64,000 nucleotides of DNA from CAIVAT01 sp964473485 (lineage in GTDB: Bacteria; Bacteroidota; Bacteroidia; Bacteroidales; FEN-979), in the NCBI GenBank assembly GCA_964473485.1, contig CAYYPH010000001.1:558001-622000 (forward strand). The letters run 5' to 3'. Under the pieces are notes generated by a model, which searched no databases, was not told the DNA's origin, and worked only from the letters and a program-made list of their open reading frames with translations. Made by a program: the position numbers and the translations under genes. Of the stretch, positions 8,468-17,758 are shown piece after piece (within the stretch, counting starts at the first letter, position 1; the number at the start of each line of letters is the position of its first letter).

Positions 8468-8905
8468 TTACTGCTGTTCAATTGTTTCCTCTTCAACCAC
8501 TTCCTCGGGTTTATTACGGGCATCGAGAAGGATCGTCACATGATTCGACCGCTTGCGGATCCGGTGGGCACGCCCCTGGGGTGCAGTCTGTAAACGCTTC
8601 AACTGACGTCCCGAATCAACAAAGACTTCTTTTACATAGAGATCACTGTCTTCAATCCGCAATCCTTCGTTCTTGGCCTGCCAGTTGGCAATGGCCGACA
8701 ACAGGAGTTTTCTCAAACGTTCGGAAGGTTGTTTTGCATTGTTCTTGAGAATATGAATGGCCAGCTCGACGCGCTTACCCCTGATCAGGTCGGCGATCAA
8801 CCGCATTTTCCGCGGTGATGTCGGGCAGTTGTTCAACTTTGCAAATGCCACACTCTTCTTGGCATCCTTGCGATTCTCAGCTCTGGTTCGGGTCCTTACT
8901 CCCAT
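8468..8905 (-). CDS. rplV: 50S ribosomal protein L22
   Basis: 145 residues. L22 lines the exit tunnel; its beta-hairpin is represented by the KRLQTAPQGRAHRIRKRSNH segment, the family signature. The N-terminal NCPTSPRKMRLIADLIRG is also diagnostic. A short acidic C-terminal tail (PEEVVEEETIEQQ) exceeds the E. coli length. Located between rpsS and rpsC. Confidence 0.96.
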   Translation of the reverse strand: MGVRTRTRAENRKDAKKSVAFAKLNNCPTSPRKMRLIADLIRGKRVELAIHILKNNAKQPSERLRKLLLSAIANWQAKNEGLRIEDSDLYVKEVFVDSGRQLKRLQTAPQGRAHRIRKRSNHVTILLDARNKPEEVVEEETIEQQ

Positions 8906-8926
8906 GATATATTGATTGTTAGGATG

Positions 8927-9205
8927 TTATTTCTTACCTTTATCTTTATTACCTGCATGACCGCGGAAGATACGGGTCGGAGCAAATTCGCCCAGTTTGT
9001 GTCCCACCATGTTTTCGGTGATATAAACCGGGATGAATTTATTACCATTGTGAACGGCAATGGTCTGCCCGACAAAATCCGGAGAAATCATGGATCCGCG
9101 CGACCAGGTTTTCACAACAGTTTTCTTCTTTGACTCGACAAGGTCCGTTACTTTCTTTTCCAGTTTGTAATGGATATACGGTCCTTTTTTCAGTGATCGG
9201 CTCAT
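8927..9205 (-). CDS. rpsS: 30S ribosomal protein S19
   Basis: 92 residues. It pairs with S13 in the head of the 30S subunit. MSRSLKKGPYIHYKLEKKV is the typical N-terminus, and TWSRGSMISPDFVGQTIAVH plus the ENMVGHKLGEFAPTRIFRGH block form the S19 signature. Standard S10-operon position. Confidence 0.97.
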   Translation of the reverse strand: MSRSLKKGPYIHYKLEKKVTDLVESKKKTVVKTWSRGSMISPDFVGQTIAVHNGNKFIPVYITENMVGHKLGEFAPTRIFRGHAGNKDKGKK

Positions 9206-9222
9206 AGTTTCTTTATTATCGA

Positions 9223-10047
<825 letters not shown>

Positions 10048-10051
10048 TTAT

Positions 10052-10342
10052 TTAAATATTGCTGTAAAAATCAATAGTTTCACCTTTGGCCAATGTTACA
10101 ATGGCCTTCTTATATGCATTGGTTCTTCCTGAGATAACACCGGTTTTGGTAAACCGCGACTTGTTCTTTCCCGAGAAAACCATGGTGTTGACAGACTCAA
10201 CATCGACCCCGTACAGCTCCTTGATCGCTGTTTTGATCTGGAGTTTGTTTGCCCTCCTGTCGACCATAAACCCATATCGGTTGAGCTTTTCGCCCAGGTG
10301 GGTCATCTTTTCGGTTATGATCGGTTTTAAAATAACTGTCAT
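10052..10342 (-). CDS. rplW: 50S ribosomal protein L23
   Basis: 96 residues. It is the main docking point for trigger factor and SRP at the tunnel exit. IITEKMTHLGEKLNRYGFMV and ANKLQIKTAIKELYGVDVESV match the family, including the conserved RRAxK-type anchor (RRANKLQIK). Lies between rplD and rplB. Confidence 0.96.
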   Translation of the reverse strand: MTVILKPIITEKMTHLGEKLNRYGFMVDRRANKLQIKTAIKELYGVDVESVNTMVFSGKNKSRFTKTGVISGRTNAYKKAIVTLAKGETIDFYSNI

Positions 10343-10362
10343 TGCTTTTCGAATTAATCGTT

Positions 10363-10992
10363 TTAATTCTGATGGATCTTTTCAACTTCCCTGACCGAAC
10401 CAGCGGTGATGATCAGCTGCGTGGCATTAAGGATTTCATAGGTATTCAGGTCTGCAGCACTGACAATTTTCACACGCTTGAGGTTTCTTGCCGATAAAAG
10501 AATATTGTTTTCAACCTTGTCGACAACAAGCAGCACCTTCTTACCGGTCATCTGAAAATTCTTCAGCAATTCGGTAAAGTTTTTGGTTTTCGGGGTTTCG
10601 AAGGAGAAATCCTCCACGATGGTCAGCTGGCTGTCCTTTACCTTATAGCTGAGAGCCGATTTCCTGGCAAGTTTCTTGAGTTTCTTATTCAGCTTAAAGG
10701 AATAATCCCTGGGTTGGGGACCGAAAACACGTGCGCCTCCGCGATACAGCGGATTCTTGATGCTTCCCTTACGTGAACCTCCGGTACCTTTTTGCTTGTG
10801 CAGTTTCTTGGTACTGCCCGAAACCACAGATTTTTCAAGTGAACTGTGGGTTCCCTGACGCTGGTTAGCCAGATACTGCTTCACATCGAGGTAAATGGCG
10901 TGGTCGTTCGGCTCAATGGCGAAGACCGAATCGTCGAGCGTGACCTTATTGCTGGTAACCGCTCCCTTTATGTTGTATACTGCTACTTCCAT
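10363..10992 (-). CDS. rplD: 50S ribosomal protein L4
   Basis: 209 residues. The basic extended loop that reaches the exit tunnel is visible as KLHKQKGTGGSRKGSIKNPL followed by the GGARVFGP motif. The globular C-terminal Rossmann-like half ends with a conserved NATQLIITAGSV. It overlaps the end of rplC by 10 bases, implying translational coupling. L4 autoregulates the S10 operon in E. coli; no such leader is evident here. Confidence 0.96.
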   Translation of the reverse strand: MEVAVYNIKGAVTSNKVTLDDSVFAIEPNDHAIYLDVKQYLANQRQGTHSSLEKSVVSGSTKKLHKQKGTGGSRKGSIKNPLYRGGARVFGPQPRDYSFKLNKKLKKLARKSALSYKVKDSQLTIVEDFSFETPKTKNFTELLKNFQMTGKKVLLVVDKVENNILLSARNLKRVKIVSAADLNTYEILNATQLIITAGSVREVEKIHQN

Positions 10993-11612
10993 CGCTCAAT
11001 AATTACATATGATCCGTTATGTCCCGGAATTGCGCCTTTTACAAGGATCAGATTCTTTTCCGGAATAATTTTAACAACCTGCAGGTTGATCATCTTAACG
11101 CGGTCACCGCCCATGCGGCCGGCCATCCGAAGTCCTTTCATAACCCTTGAAGGCCATGAAGATGCGCCAACCGAGCCGGGAGCCCTCAACCGGTTGTGCT
11201 GTCCGTGGGTTGCCTCGCCTACGCCGTTGAAATGGTGGCGACGGACAACGCCCTGGAATCCTTTTCCTTTTGAAATTCCTACCACATCGATAAATTCACC
11301 TTCGACGAATATATCAACCTTGAGCACATCACCAAACTGTTTCTGGTGACCAGGTTCAAAACGGGTGAACTCAGCCACCACCTTTTTCGGGGTAATGCCG
11401 GCCTTGTTAAAGTGTCCGCGCTCCGCCTTGGTGGTATGTTTCTCCTTTTTCTCATCGTAAGCAAGCTGAATGGCTTCGTATCCATCCGTCTCCTTCGACC
11501 GGACCTGTGTAACCACACAGGGACCTGCTTCTATCACCGTACAGGGAATATTCTTCCCGCTGGCATCATAGATGCTGGTCATCCCGATTTTCTTACCAAT
11601 TAATCCAGACAT
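10983..11612 (-). CDS. rplC: 50S ribosomal protein L3
   Basis: 209 residues. L3 starts large-subunit assembly and its loop reaches the peptidyl transferase centre. The signature GKGFQGVVRRHHFNGVGEAT includes the glutamine region that is methylated in E. coli, followed by SVGASSWPSRVMKGLRMAGR. It begins 44 bp after rpsJ. Confidence 0.97.
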   Translation of the reverse strand: MSGLIGKKIGMTSIYDASGKNIPCTVIEAGPCVVTQVRSKETDGYEAIQLAYDEKKEKHTTKAERGHFNKAGITPKKVVAEFTRFEPGHQKQFGDVLKVDIFVEGEFIDVVGISKGKGFQGVVRRHHFNGVGEATHGQHNRLRAPGSVGASSWPSRVMKGLRMAGRMGGDRVKMINLQVVKIIPEKNLILVKGAIPGHNGSYVIIERWK

Positions 11613-11656
11613 TTCTAAATGTTCTTGTGTTAATGAATATACCTGTCAATCTGCGA

Positions 11657-11962
11657 TCAAACCTTGATTTCGACCTCCACGCCGCTGGGCAGTTCGAGCT
11701 TCATCAGGGCATCGATGGTTTTCGACGTCGTACTGTAGATGTCGAGAAGTCGTTTGTAAGTGCAGAGCTGAAACTGTTCGCGCGATTTTTTGTTCACGAA
11801 AGTTGAACGGAGCACCGTGAAGATCTTTTTGTCAGTAGGTAATGGAATCGGTCCGCTCACCACGGCTCCCGTTGCCTTGACGGTTTTCACGATCTTCTCG
11901 GCCGACTTGTCAACCAGGTTATAATCGTAGGATTTCAATTTGATTCTAATTCTCTGGCTCAT
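11657..11962 (-). CDS. rpsJ: 30S ribosomal protein S10
   Basis: 101 residues from the ATG at 11962. The frame is open 34 codons further upstream, into the end of fusA, but MSQRIRIKLKSYDYNLVDKS is the invariant family start, so the longer version is rejected. It contains GPIPLPTDKKIFTVLRSTFV, the S10 signature. It follows fusA by 8 bp. No tuf gene lies between fusA and rpsJ, unlike in proteobacteria. Confidence 0.96.
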   Translation of the reverse strand: MSQRIRIKLKSYDYNLVDKSAEKIVKTVKATGAVVSGPIPLPTDKKIFTVLRSTFVNKKSREQFQLCTYKRLLDIYSTTSKTIDALMKLELPSGVEVEIKV

Positions 11963-11970
11963 ATAACTAA

Positions 11971-14076
11971 TTAATAGACGGGTACATAACCCCTGATTTT
12001 GTATAAAACTTCGTCCTGTATCTCTTTGGGTGTGATATCGTATTTCAGAAATTCCAGCATGCATGTTCCCCGGCCGGAGGTTAGGCTGCGAAGGGTGGTT
12101 ACATAACCGAACATCTCAGCCAGTGGCACCCTGCCACGGATAGCCTGGTAGCCAATTCTCGATTCAACCTCCTCCACATGGCCACGGCGCTTGGTAATAT
12201 CGCCGGTCACCTCTCCCATATACTCGCTGGGGGTGATGATCTCGAATCGCATGACCGGCTCAAGGATAACGGCTTTCGCCTTGCGCGCTGCCTCCCTGAA
12301 AGCAATCCCTGCAGCCAGCTGAAAAGAAAGGGCGTCGGAATCAACACTGTGATAAGACCCGTCAACCAGAGTGACCTTGATATTCTCAATCGGGAAACCG
12401 ATGATCGGACCATTGGTCATCGCGGCTTTGAGTCCTTTTTCAATAGATGGAATGTATTCCTTAGGAATGTTTCCGCCTTTGATTTCATTGATAAACTGCA
12501 AGCCCTTAATCCCCTGGTCGGCCGGTCCGATCTCGATCACCAGGTCGGCAAAACGGCCCCTGCCGCCAGTCTGTTTCTTATAAACTTCGTGGTGACTGAC
12601 CACATTGATGATGGCTTCCTTGTAGGCCACCTGCGGGTTGCCACGGTTCACCTCGATGTTGAATTCGCGTTTCAGCCTGTCGGTGATGATATCCAGGTGC
12701 AACTCCCCCATCCCGCTGATCAGGGTCTGACCGGTTTCATCATCCACACGCACCTGGAAAGTAGGATCCTCTTCGGTAAGTTTGTTAAGGGCGATGGAGA
12801 GCTTTTCAACATCATCCTGCGTTTTCGGTTCCACGGCCATGTTGATCACAGGCTCGGGGAAAACCATGGTTTCGAGTACCAGCGGATGCTTCAGGTCGCA
12901 AAGGGTATCGCCGGTCCGGATTTCCTTGAAACCGACAGCGGCAACGATCTCACCGGCCTCGATATGCTTCAGGGGGTTCTGCTTGTTGGCGTGCATAAGC
13001 ATGATCCTGAGCAACCGTTCTTTTTTATCTGTCCGTGAATTCAGTACCACATCACCGGCTTCGAGCTGCCCCGAATAAACCCTGAAAAAAGCGATACGGC
13101 CAACAAACGGATCAGTGGCAATTTTAAAAGCCAGGGCAGTGAATGGTTCCTCCGGATCGGGGTGACGTTCCTCTTCTTTTCCTGAAAAAGGATTGAGACC
13201 TGTAACAGGAGGCATATCATAGGGCGACGGGAGAAATTTTGCAATGGCGTCAATGAGGAGCTGCACTCCCTTGTTTTTAAACGACGCACCGCAAAGCACA
13301 GGGGTGATCCTGCCCTCGATGGTGGCTTTGCGGATCTCACTGATGATCTCATCCTCGGTGATGTGAGCCGGATCATCCATAAATTTATGCAGCAGGGCGT
13401 CACTCTCCTCGGCGGCTCCTTCGATCAACTGCATGCGAAGTTCGTTCACCTGACCGGTCAGCTCCTCGGGAACAGGGATTTCTGTGAATTCCCTGCCGTA
13501 TGAATTATCATTCCAGGTAAAGGCTTTACCCGAAATAAGGTCAACAATTCCGGTAAACTCCTCTTCGGCTCCAATCGGTAACTGCACGGGAACCGGTTTT
13601 GCACCCAGCTTGTAGCGGATCTGCTCCACTACATGCAAAAAATCGGCACCGGTCCTGTCCATCTTGTTTACATAACAGATACGGGGAACACGGTATTTAT
13701 CAGCCTGCCGCCAAACCGTCTCCGATTGGGGTTCCACACCGCCAACGGCACAAAAAATGGCAACAGCTCCGTCGAGCACCCTGAGCGACCGTTCCACTTC
13801 AACAGTAAAATCGACATGACCGGGTGTATCAATGATGTTGATCCGGTAATTCTTGTTGTTATAGTCCCAGTAAACCGTGGTGGCAGCAGAGGTAATGGTG
13901 ATTCCACGCTCCTGTTCCTGGACCATCCAGTCCATGGTTGCAGTGCCGTCATGCACCTCACCCAATTTGTAATTAATGCCGGTATAATACAGGATCCGCT
14001 CGGTAGTGGTAGTCTTTCCGGCGTCAATATGGGCCATGATCCCAATGTTCCTTGTATTTTCGAGTTTCCCGGTCAT
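11971..14076 (-). CDS. fusA: Elongation factor G
   Basis: 701 residues. This GTPase drives translocation and, with RRF, ribosome recycling. The G motifs are intact: AHIDAGKTTTTERIL (G1), RGITITSA (G2), DTPGHVDFT (G3) and NKMDRTGADF (G4). Domains II to V follow, with the domain IV GGRGRFADLVIEI loop region. Position in the str operon between rpsG and rpsJ marks it as the housekeeping fusA rather than a paralogue. Confidence 0.97.
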   Translation of the reverse strand: MTGKLENTRNIGIMAHIDAGKTTTTERILYYTGINYKLGEVHDGTATMDWMVQEQERGITITSAATTVYWDYNNKNYRINIIDTPGHVDFTVEVERSLRVLDGAVAIFCAVGGVEPQSETVWRQADKYRVPRICYVNKMDRTGADFLHVVEQIRYKLGAKPVPVQLPIGAEEEFTGIVDLISGKAFTWNDNSYGREFTEIPVPEELTGQVNELRMQLIEGAAEESDALLHKFMDDPAHITEDEIISEIRKATIEGRITPVLCGASFKNKGVQLLIDAIAKFLPSPYDMPPVTGLNPFSGKEEERHPDPEEPFTALAFKIATDPFVGRIAFFRVYSGQLEAGDVVLNSRTDKKERLLRIMLMHANKQNPLKHIEAGEIVAAVGFKEIRTGDTLCDLKHPLVLETMVFPEPVINMAVEPKTQDDVEKLSIALNKLTEEDPTFQVRVDDETGQTLISGMGELHLDIITDRLKREFNIEVNRGNPQVAYKEAIINVVSHHEVYKKQTGGRGRFADLVIEIGPADQGIKGLQFINEIKGGNIPKEYIPSIEKGLKAAMTNGPIIGFPIENIKVTLVDGSYHSVDSDALSFQLAAGIAFREAARKAKAVILEPVMRFEIITPSEYMGEVTGDITKRRGHVEEVESRIGYQAIRGRVPLAEMFGYVTTLRSLTSGRGTCMLEFLKYDITPKEIQDEVLYKIRGYVPVY

Positions 14077-14127
14077 TTTGGTATATTGTGGAGACGGCTT
14101 TGAAACCGGTCTCTACATAATTTTTAA

Positions 14128-14595
14128 CTAGAACCTGAAATGGCTGAAGGCCTTGTTGGCTTCTGCCATACGGTGTGTATCTTCTTTACGTTTGAAAGCG
14201 GCTCCCTCTTCCTTGTAAGCAGCCATGATCTCGGCGGCGAGTTTCTGACCGAAACTTTTCTCGTGCCGCTTGCGGGCAAAATTCACCAGCGATTTCATCC
14301 CGATCGAACTTTTACGGCCGGGGCGGATCTCTGAAGGGATCTGGAAAGTGGCGCCGCCAATCCTGCGGCTTCTGACCTCTACCGACGGGGTTACATTGGC
14401 AAGGGCTTTCTTGAATACCTCCAAACCATCCTCCTTGGTTTTTTCGGTTACGATGTCAATCGCTTCATAAAAGATATCATAGGCAATGTTCTTCTTGCCC
14501 TCCAGCATGATATTGTTCACGAATTTGGTAACCAGCGGATCACTGAATTTCGGATCAGGGAGAATTGGTCTTTTCTTTGGCTTTGCTTTTCTCAT
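14128..14595 (-). CDS. rpsG: 30S ribosomal protein S7
   Basis: 155 residues. It nucleates assembly of the 30S head and contacts the E-site tRNA. DPKFSDPLVTKFVNNIMLEG is the N-terminal signature, and the beta-hairpin VRSRRIGGATFQIPSEIRP is the rRNA-binding block. It ends with KAFSHFRF, the short bacterial form. It follows rpsL by 60 bp. Confidence 0.97.
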   Translation of the reverse strand: MRKAKPKKRPILPDPKFSDPLVTKFVNNIMLEGKKNIAYDIFYEAIDIVTEKTKEDGLEVFKKALANVTPSVEVRSRRIGGATFQIPSEIRPGRKSSIGMKSLVNFARKRHEKSFGQKLAAEIMAAYKEEGAAFKRKEDTHRMAEANKAFSHFRF

Positions 14596-14655
14596 GGTCT
14601 TTATGGTTTTAACGCTGATGGAAGCGCTAATGCCTTACACTTATAATATATGGTA

Positions 14656-15039
14656 TTATTTCTTTGCAGCTTTGGGTCGTTTCGCACCGTACTTGCTCCT
14701 CCGCTGTTTACGGCCTTCAACACCCGAGGTATCCAGCGCACCGCGGATGATGTGATACCTTACGCCGGGGAGATCCTTCACACGACCTCCGCGGATCATC
14801 ACAATCGAGTGTTCCTGCAGGTTGTGGCCTTCGCCGGGAATATAGGCATTCACCTCCTTGCCGTTGGTAAGACGCACCCTGGCCACTTTACGCATGGCCG
14901 AATTGGGCTTTTTGGGTGTGGTGGTGTAAACACGAACACAAACACCACGGCGCTGCGGACAGGAATCGAGCGCGGGTGACTTGCTTTTATCCACTAATTT
15001 CTGTCTTCCTTTACGAACAAGTTGCGAAATCGTTGGCAT
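14656..15039 (-). CDS. rpsL: 30S ribosomal protein S12
   Basis: 127 residues, the first gene of the str transcript. S12 monitors codon-anticodon pairing. The decoding loops read TTPKKPNSAMRKVARVRL, with the wild-type lysine whose replacement gives streptomycin resistance, and GGRVKDLPGVRYHIIRGALD, which includes the aspartate modified to methylthio-Asp in some bacteria. The C-terminus KRPKAAKK is typical. Confidence 0.97.
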   Translation of the reverse strand: MPTISQLVRKGRQKLVDKSKSPALDSCPQRRGVCVRVYTTTPKKPNSAMRKVARVRLTNGKEVNAYIPGEGHNLQEHSIVMIRGGRVKDLPGVRYHIIRGALDTSGVEGRKQRRSKYGAKRPKAAKK

Positions 15040-15086
15040 ATCAATCGTTTTATGATTTTCTTATTTGGTTTTATTATTTCGGGGTG

Positions 15087-15116
15087 CAAAATTACACTTT
15101 TTTTTCACACCGTCAA
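15087..15116 (-). promoter_or_regulatory. Proximal promoter of the ribosomal superoperon
   Basis: On the minus strand the -7 element is TAATTTTG (15,087-15,094), an exact match to the Bacteroidota consensus TAnnTTTG. A TTG -33 element lies at 15,114-15,116, 19 bp upstream. Transcription would begin about 40 bp before the rpsL start codon. Seen directly; activity is inferred. Confidence 0.7.
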
Positions 15117-15333
15117 CATTTTATAATTCACAAATGAATCAATGAACATAGGTTCTGACACTGCTGAATTAAGAGGCGGGAAAATGATAAGGAAGGTGGT
15201 GATTTGGGCGAAACTTTTCATCGCACCCATGTTTGTCGTGCGATTGAAACCTATAGATGTTTCACTTTATCAGGTTTCCTTGCCGTTTCCGGCTTATAAC
15301 TCAGTCGAAAACAAATTCTGGTTTTCGAGGGTG

Positions 15334-15363
15334 CAAAAGTACAATTAATTTTAATTCCGGCAA
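15334..15363 (-). promoter_or_regulatory. Distal promoter candidate of the ribosomal superoperon
   Basis: A second minus-strand element, TACTTTTG (15,334-15,341), has a TTG at 15,361-15,363, with the same 19-bp spacing as the proximal promoter. It would give a leader of roughly 285 nt before rpsL that contains the hairpin at 15,216-15,249. Confidence 0.55.
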
Positions 15364-15387
15364 GGAAAAAGTGAAAAAAATGTGAAA

Positions 15388-16128
15388 TTATTTGTTCCTG
15401 ATAATCATGATGGTGCCATCGATGTCGGGAATCAGGACCGGGACTTCAGGAATTCCGGCAGTAAACTCATCGACGGCTTTAATAACGCCGGGCCATTTAT
15501 AATTATAATCGTGTATCATGATCACCCCTCCCGGAGTCATGCGCGGATAGAAAAATTCAAGCCCGGCCCGGGTCGGATTGTAAAGGTCAGCATCGATATT
15601 CACCAGCGAGAAGGTGTTTTCTTTCAGTGAATCAGCGGTAGCGGGGAAAGTCCCCGGGTAGATCCGGATGTTGCCGTTGCCACCGATATAGCGAAGTACG
15701 CTGCCGGGATCGGTATCAGAAAAACTCAGCGAAGTATAGGTTGCCGCCTCTCCGGTTTCAGATTTGAGATCCTCGCTGGTAAAACCTGAAAAGGTGTCGA
15801 ACAAATGAAATAACCTGGAGTTGTCCATGGCATGCAGTATCTTTGCGCTAACCCCCTTGTAAACGCCAAGTTCGGCGAAATCACCCTGAATTTTCTCGTT
15901 TCTGAGACGTTCAACCTGTAACCACCAGTTGAAAAACCGGGTTGCGTCATATAAGCTTTTTTTAAGCCTTAACAGGTCCGCTGTAACCCTGCCATTTTTT
16001 ACCGCCTCCTGCCATGAAACGGGCTGGTGCCGCCTGTCCTTAAAATGATACCAGATGAACCTGGCCAAAAAAATGATGGCGATCAGGAGCAGCAGGTACT
16101 GAACAATATGATAGACTGAAATATTCAT
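15388..16128 (-). CDS. Membrane-anchored TylF/MycF-family SAM methyltransferase
   Basis: 246 residues. An N-terminal transmembrane helix (about residues 8-26) precedes a class I methyltransferase domain. Family landmarks are the SAM-binding GDFAELGVYKG near residue 82, HLFDTFSGF, the acidic VNIDADLY and the metal-site IMIHDYNY. These match the macrocin O-methyltransferase (TylF/MycF) group, which methylates sugar hydroxyls in a metal-dependent manner. In Bacteroidota such proteins occur near surface-glycan genes; the substrate here is unknown. It stands alone on its transcript, between the ribosomal leader and a terminator. Confidence 0.8.
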   Translation of the reverse strand: MNISVYHIVQYLLLLIAIIFLARFIWYHFKDRRHQPVSWQEAVKNGRVTADLLRLKKSLYDATRFFNWWLQVERLRNEKIQGDFAELGVYKGVSAKILHAMDNSRLFHLFDTFSGFTSEDLKSETGEAATYTSLSFSDTDPGSVLRYIGGNGNIRIYPGTFPATADSLKENTFSLVNIDADLYNPTRAGLEFFYPRMTPGGVIMIHDYNYKWPGVIKAVDEFTAGIPEVPVLIPDIDGTIMIIRNK

Positions 16129-16140
16129 GCCAATTGGTTA

Positions 16141-16148
16141 CAAAAGTA
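16141..16148 (-). promoter_or_regulatory. -7 element of the methyltransferase gene
   Basis: TACTTTTG on the minus strand, a full TAnnTTTG match ending 12 bases before the start codon. It would produce an almost leaderless message. No clear -33 TTG is present at the usual distance, because that position falls inside the terminator hairpin of the upstream gene. Confidence 0.35.
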
Positions 16149-16153
16149 TCAAT

Positions 16154-16186
16154 AAAAAAGGCTGCCCGCATGGACAGCCTTTTTTT
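16154..16186 (-). terminator. Intrinsic terminator of the thioester-lipoprotein gene
   Basis: The stem GGCTGCCC (16,160-16,167) pairs with GGACAGCC (16,172-16,179), with one G-U pair and a four-base loop. An A-tract and a T-tract flank it, so it can end transcription in either direction. It lies directly downstream of the gene ending at 16,202. Confidence 0.85.
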
Positions 16187-16201
16187 CGGAATTATTTTTT
16201 A

Positions 16202-17707
16202 TCAGGGGTCGACTTTTATGAACATGGTCTGAATGGAAGGTGTGGGAGCGTTTGGAGCAGTTCCCACCGGCACGAAAATTACACAGGCCCATCCACCTGG
16301 AGGCACCCTGTAGTCATCTCCGTAAAGAACGGCATCGTCATGCATCTTCTGAGCCCATTGCAGTTGCGACAAATTCCTTACACCACTGCGTGCAACGCCA
16401 TTCCATGCCGGAGTATCGAACAACCAGATGGCGCCCTGTAAATCATCCCATGCATGCCCCGGATACCAGTCCAGATGGTTCATGATCCAGTTGATTTGTG
16501 CCCATTTGTCGGTTTTTGCGAACGTAGGCAGCAGGGTCGGATACAACGATGAATAAACATCCATATTATAAGACTGTCCTGTATTGATAACAACCTGGTG
16601 ATCCCCGCACCAGGAGGCTACTGTACTGTTCTCAATCTCATACCCTGCGGGGATGTTGGTAAGTTGGGCATCAACATATCCGCCTTTGGAACCGGGAGCG
16701 GTCTGTCCGACGATTTTATAGGTGGCAGTTGGCGGAAGGTTCATCCATGGTGCTATGATGAGATCGGCATCGGGCACACAATTCCCGAGTGCAAAATCAA
16801 CCACGCCGTCGGTACCGGCAGCAATTTTCTGATCATCACTGAAGGTAAAATCATGGAAGTAGACGTAGTTGAACTGGGTTCCCTGGCGAACAAGGATGTA
16901 GAGCTTCAGTACGAACTGATCGACGGTGTTGAGGTTGTCGGCGTAAACCACCTTCAGCGGCTGACCTTCGCCTAACCACGCGGCATTGTCGTAGGTGGCC
17001 TTCAGAACGCCGTTCTGATACACTTCAATTTTAAAAATGGCCGGCATATCGAGCTGTACGCCGTTACTCTGCTGGGCATAAAGCGAACCGGTATACTCGG
17101 CGATGCTCTTGATACAGAAGTCACCGAAGAAATACTGCTCGCGGAGAACAGTCTGGTCGAGTTTGAAATACTCGAATCCGAAGTTGGAATAATGCGCTTC
17201 ATCATAACAAACAAGCTCAACGGTCATTACATTTTTCTTGAATGCCTCGATGATGAAGTTCTGAGTCAGCGTTGATCCTACCAGACTGGCATAAAGCGAC
17301 CCAGTATGAGGGGCTGCCGCCATTTCCCAGTCATCGGTGGGATCATTCGGAGTCATGTTATCATTGTAAAGTATGAACTCCTGAAGGGTGTAAGTACCGG
17401 GTGCCAGTTTAATGGTATTGGTGTAGGGTGTCTCACCAATATAAAATACATTGATTTTGTAATCATCCGCAAGGGCATTGCCTGCCTTCAGAATAGTAGC
17501 TCTGACATAACTGGCCTTTTCGCTGAAACAATCACTTTCCTTAAGACCTGTTACACTTTTGCCAGGTTTTATGGTAAAGCTGAGTTCCTCCGAGCCATTG
17601 CTTTGCGGGGTAGCTTCCTCGTCTTTCTTGCAGCCCGATACCAAGGCAAGTATCATCAGTGCAAGGAACACCAGATTGAATTTCTTAAACATTTCAATTG
17701 TTTTCAT
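16202..17707 (-). CDS. Large surface lipoprotein with C-terminal thioester-like domain
   Basis: 501 residues. A signal peptide ends in the lipobox LALVSGC, so it is probably anchored to the outer membrane. Residues about 40-325 form a domain shared with the next upstream gene, with blocks such as ELVCYDE, FGDFCI, IAAGTDGVVDF and LGNC; I do not recognise a named family. Residues about 345-501 resemble Cys-Gln thioester domains: Cys367 in SWCGDH, a YNMDVYSSL block, INWIMN, Gln424 in LQGAIW and a final GGWACVIFVPVG. In that family the Cys and Gln side chains form an intramolecular thioester that binds host or matrix amines. The assignment is by pattern only. Expressed from an operator-bearing promoter at 17,759-17,850. 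Confidence 0.75.
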   Translation of the reverse strand: MKTIEMFKKFNLVFLALMILALVSGCKKDEEATPQSNGSEELSFTIKPGKSVTGLKESDCFSEKASYVRATILKAGNALADDYKINVFYIGETPYTNTIKLAPGTYTLQEFILYNDNMTPNDPTDDWEMAAAPHTGSLYASLVGSTLTQNFIIEAFKKNVMTVELVCYDEAHYSNFGFEYFKLDQTVLREQYFFGDFCIKSIAEYTGSLYAQQSNGVQLDMPAIFKIEVYQNGVLKATYDNAAWLGEGQPLKVVYADNLNTVDQFVLKLYILVRQGTQFNYVYFHDFTFSDDQKIAAGTDGVVDFALGNCVPDADLIIAPWMNLPPTATYKIVGQTAPGSKGGYVDAQLTNIPAGYEIENSTVASWCGDHQVVINTGQSYNMDVYSSLYPTLLPTFAKTDKWAQINWIMNHLDWYPGHAWDDLQGAIWLFDTPAWNGVARSGVRNLSQLQWAQKMHDDAVLYGDDYRVPPGGWACVIFVPVGTAPNAPTPSIQTMFIKVDP

Positions 17708-17758
17708 GATTTTGCTTTTTGTGTTGATTGTGATTTTTCTGTTACTATCTTAACAACA

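Larger units (their letters stand above)
15040..15387 (-). other. Leader region of the ribosomal operon (no gene)
   Basis: This 348-bp stretch between rpsL and the methyltransferase gene has no convincing coding sequence. It contains two minus-strand promoter candidates with identical spacing. Between them is an 11-bp stem with one bulge: arms at 15,216-15,226 and 15,238-15,249, loop of 11 nt. Its core is ATCGCAC paired with GTGCGAT. No poly-T follows on the minus strand, so it is more likely a leader structure than a terminator. A ligand or ribosomal-protein partner cannot be named. Confidence 0.5.

Noticed and set aside
11963..12064. Upstream extension of S10
   Set aside because: Runs inside fusA; the conserved start MSQRIRIKLKSYD lies at 11,962.
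12178..13038. Long plus-strand frame opposite fusA
   Set aside because: Antisense shadow of a strongly conserved gene, with no recognisable protein features.
15142..15348. 68-codon plus-strand frame in the ribosomal leader
   Set aside because: No family, no ribosome-binding site, and it covers the hairpin and promoter elements of the other strand.
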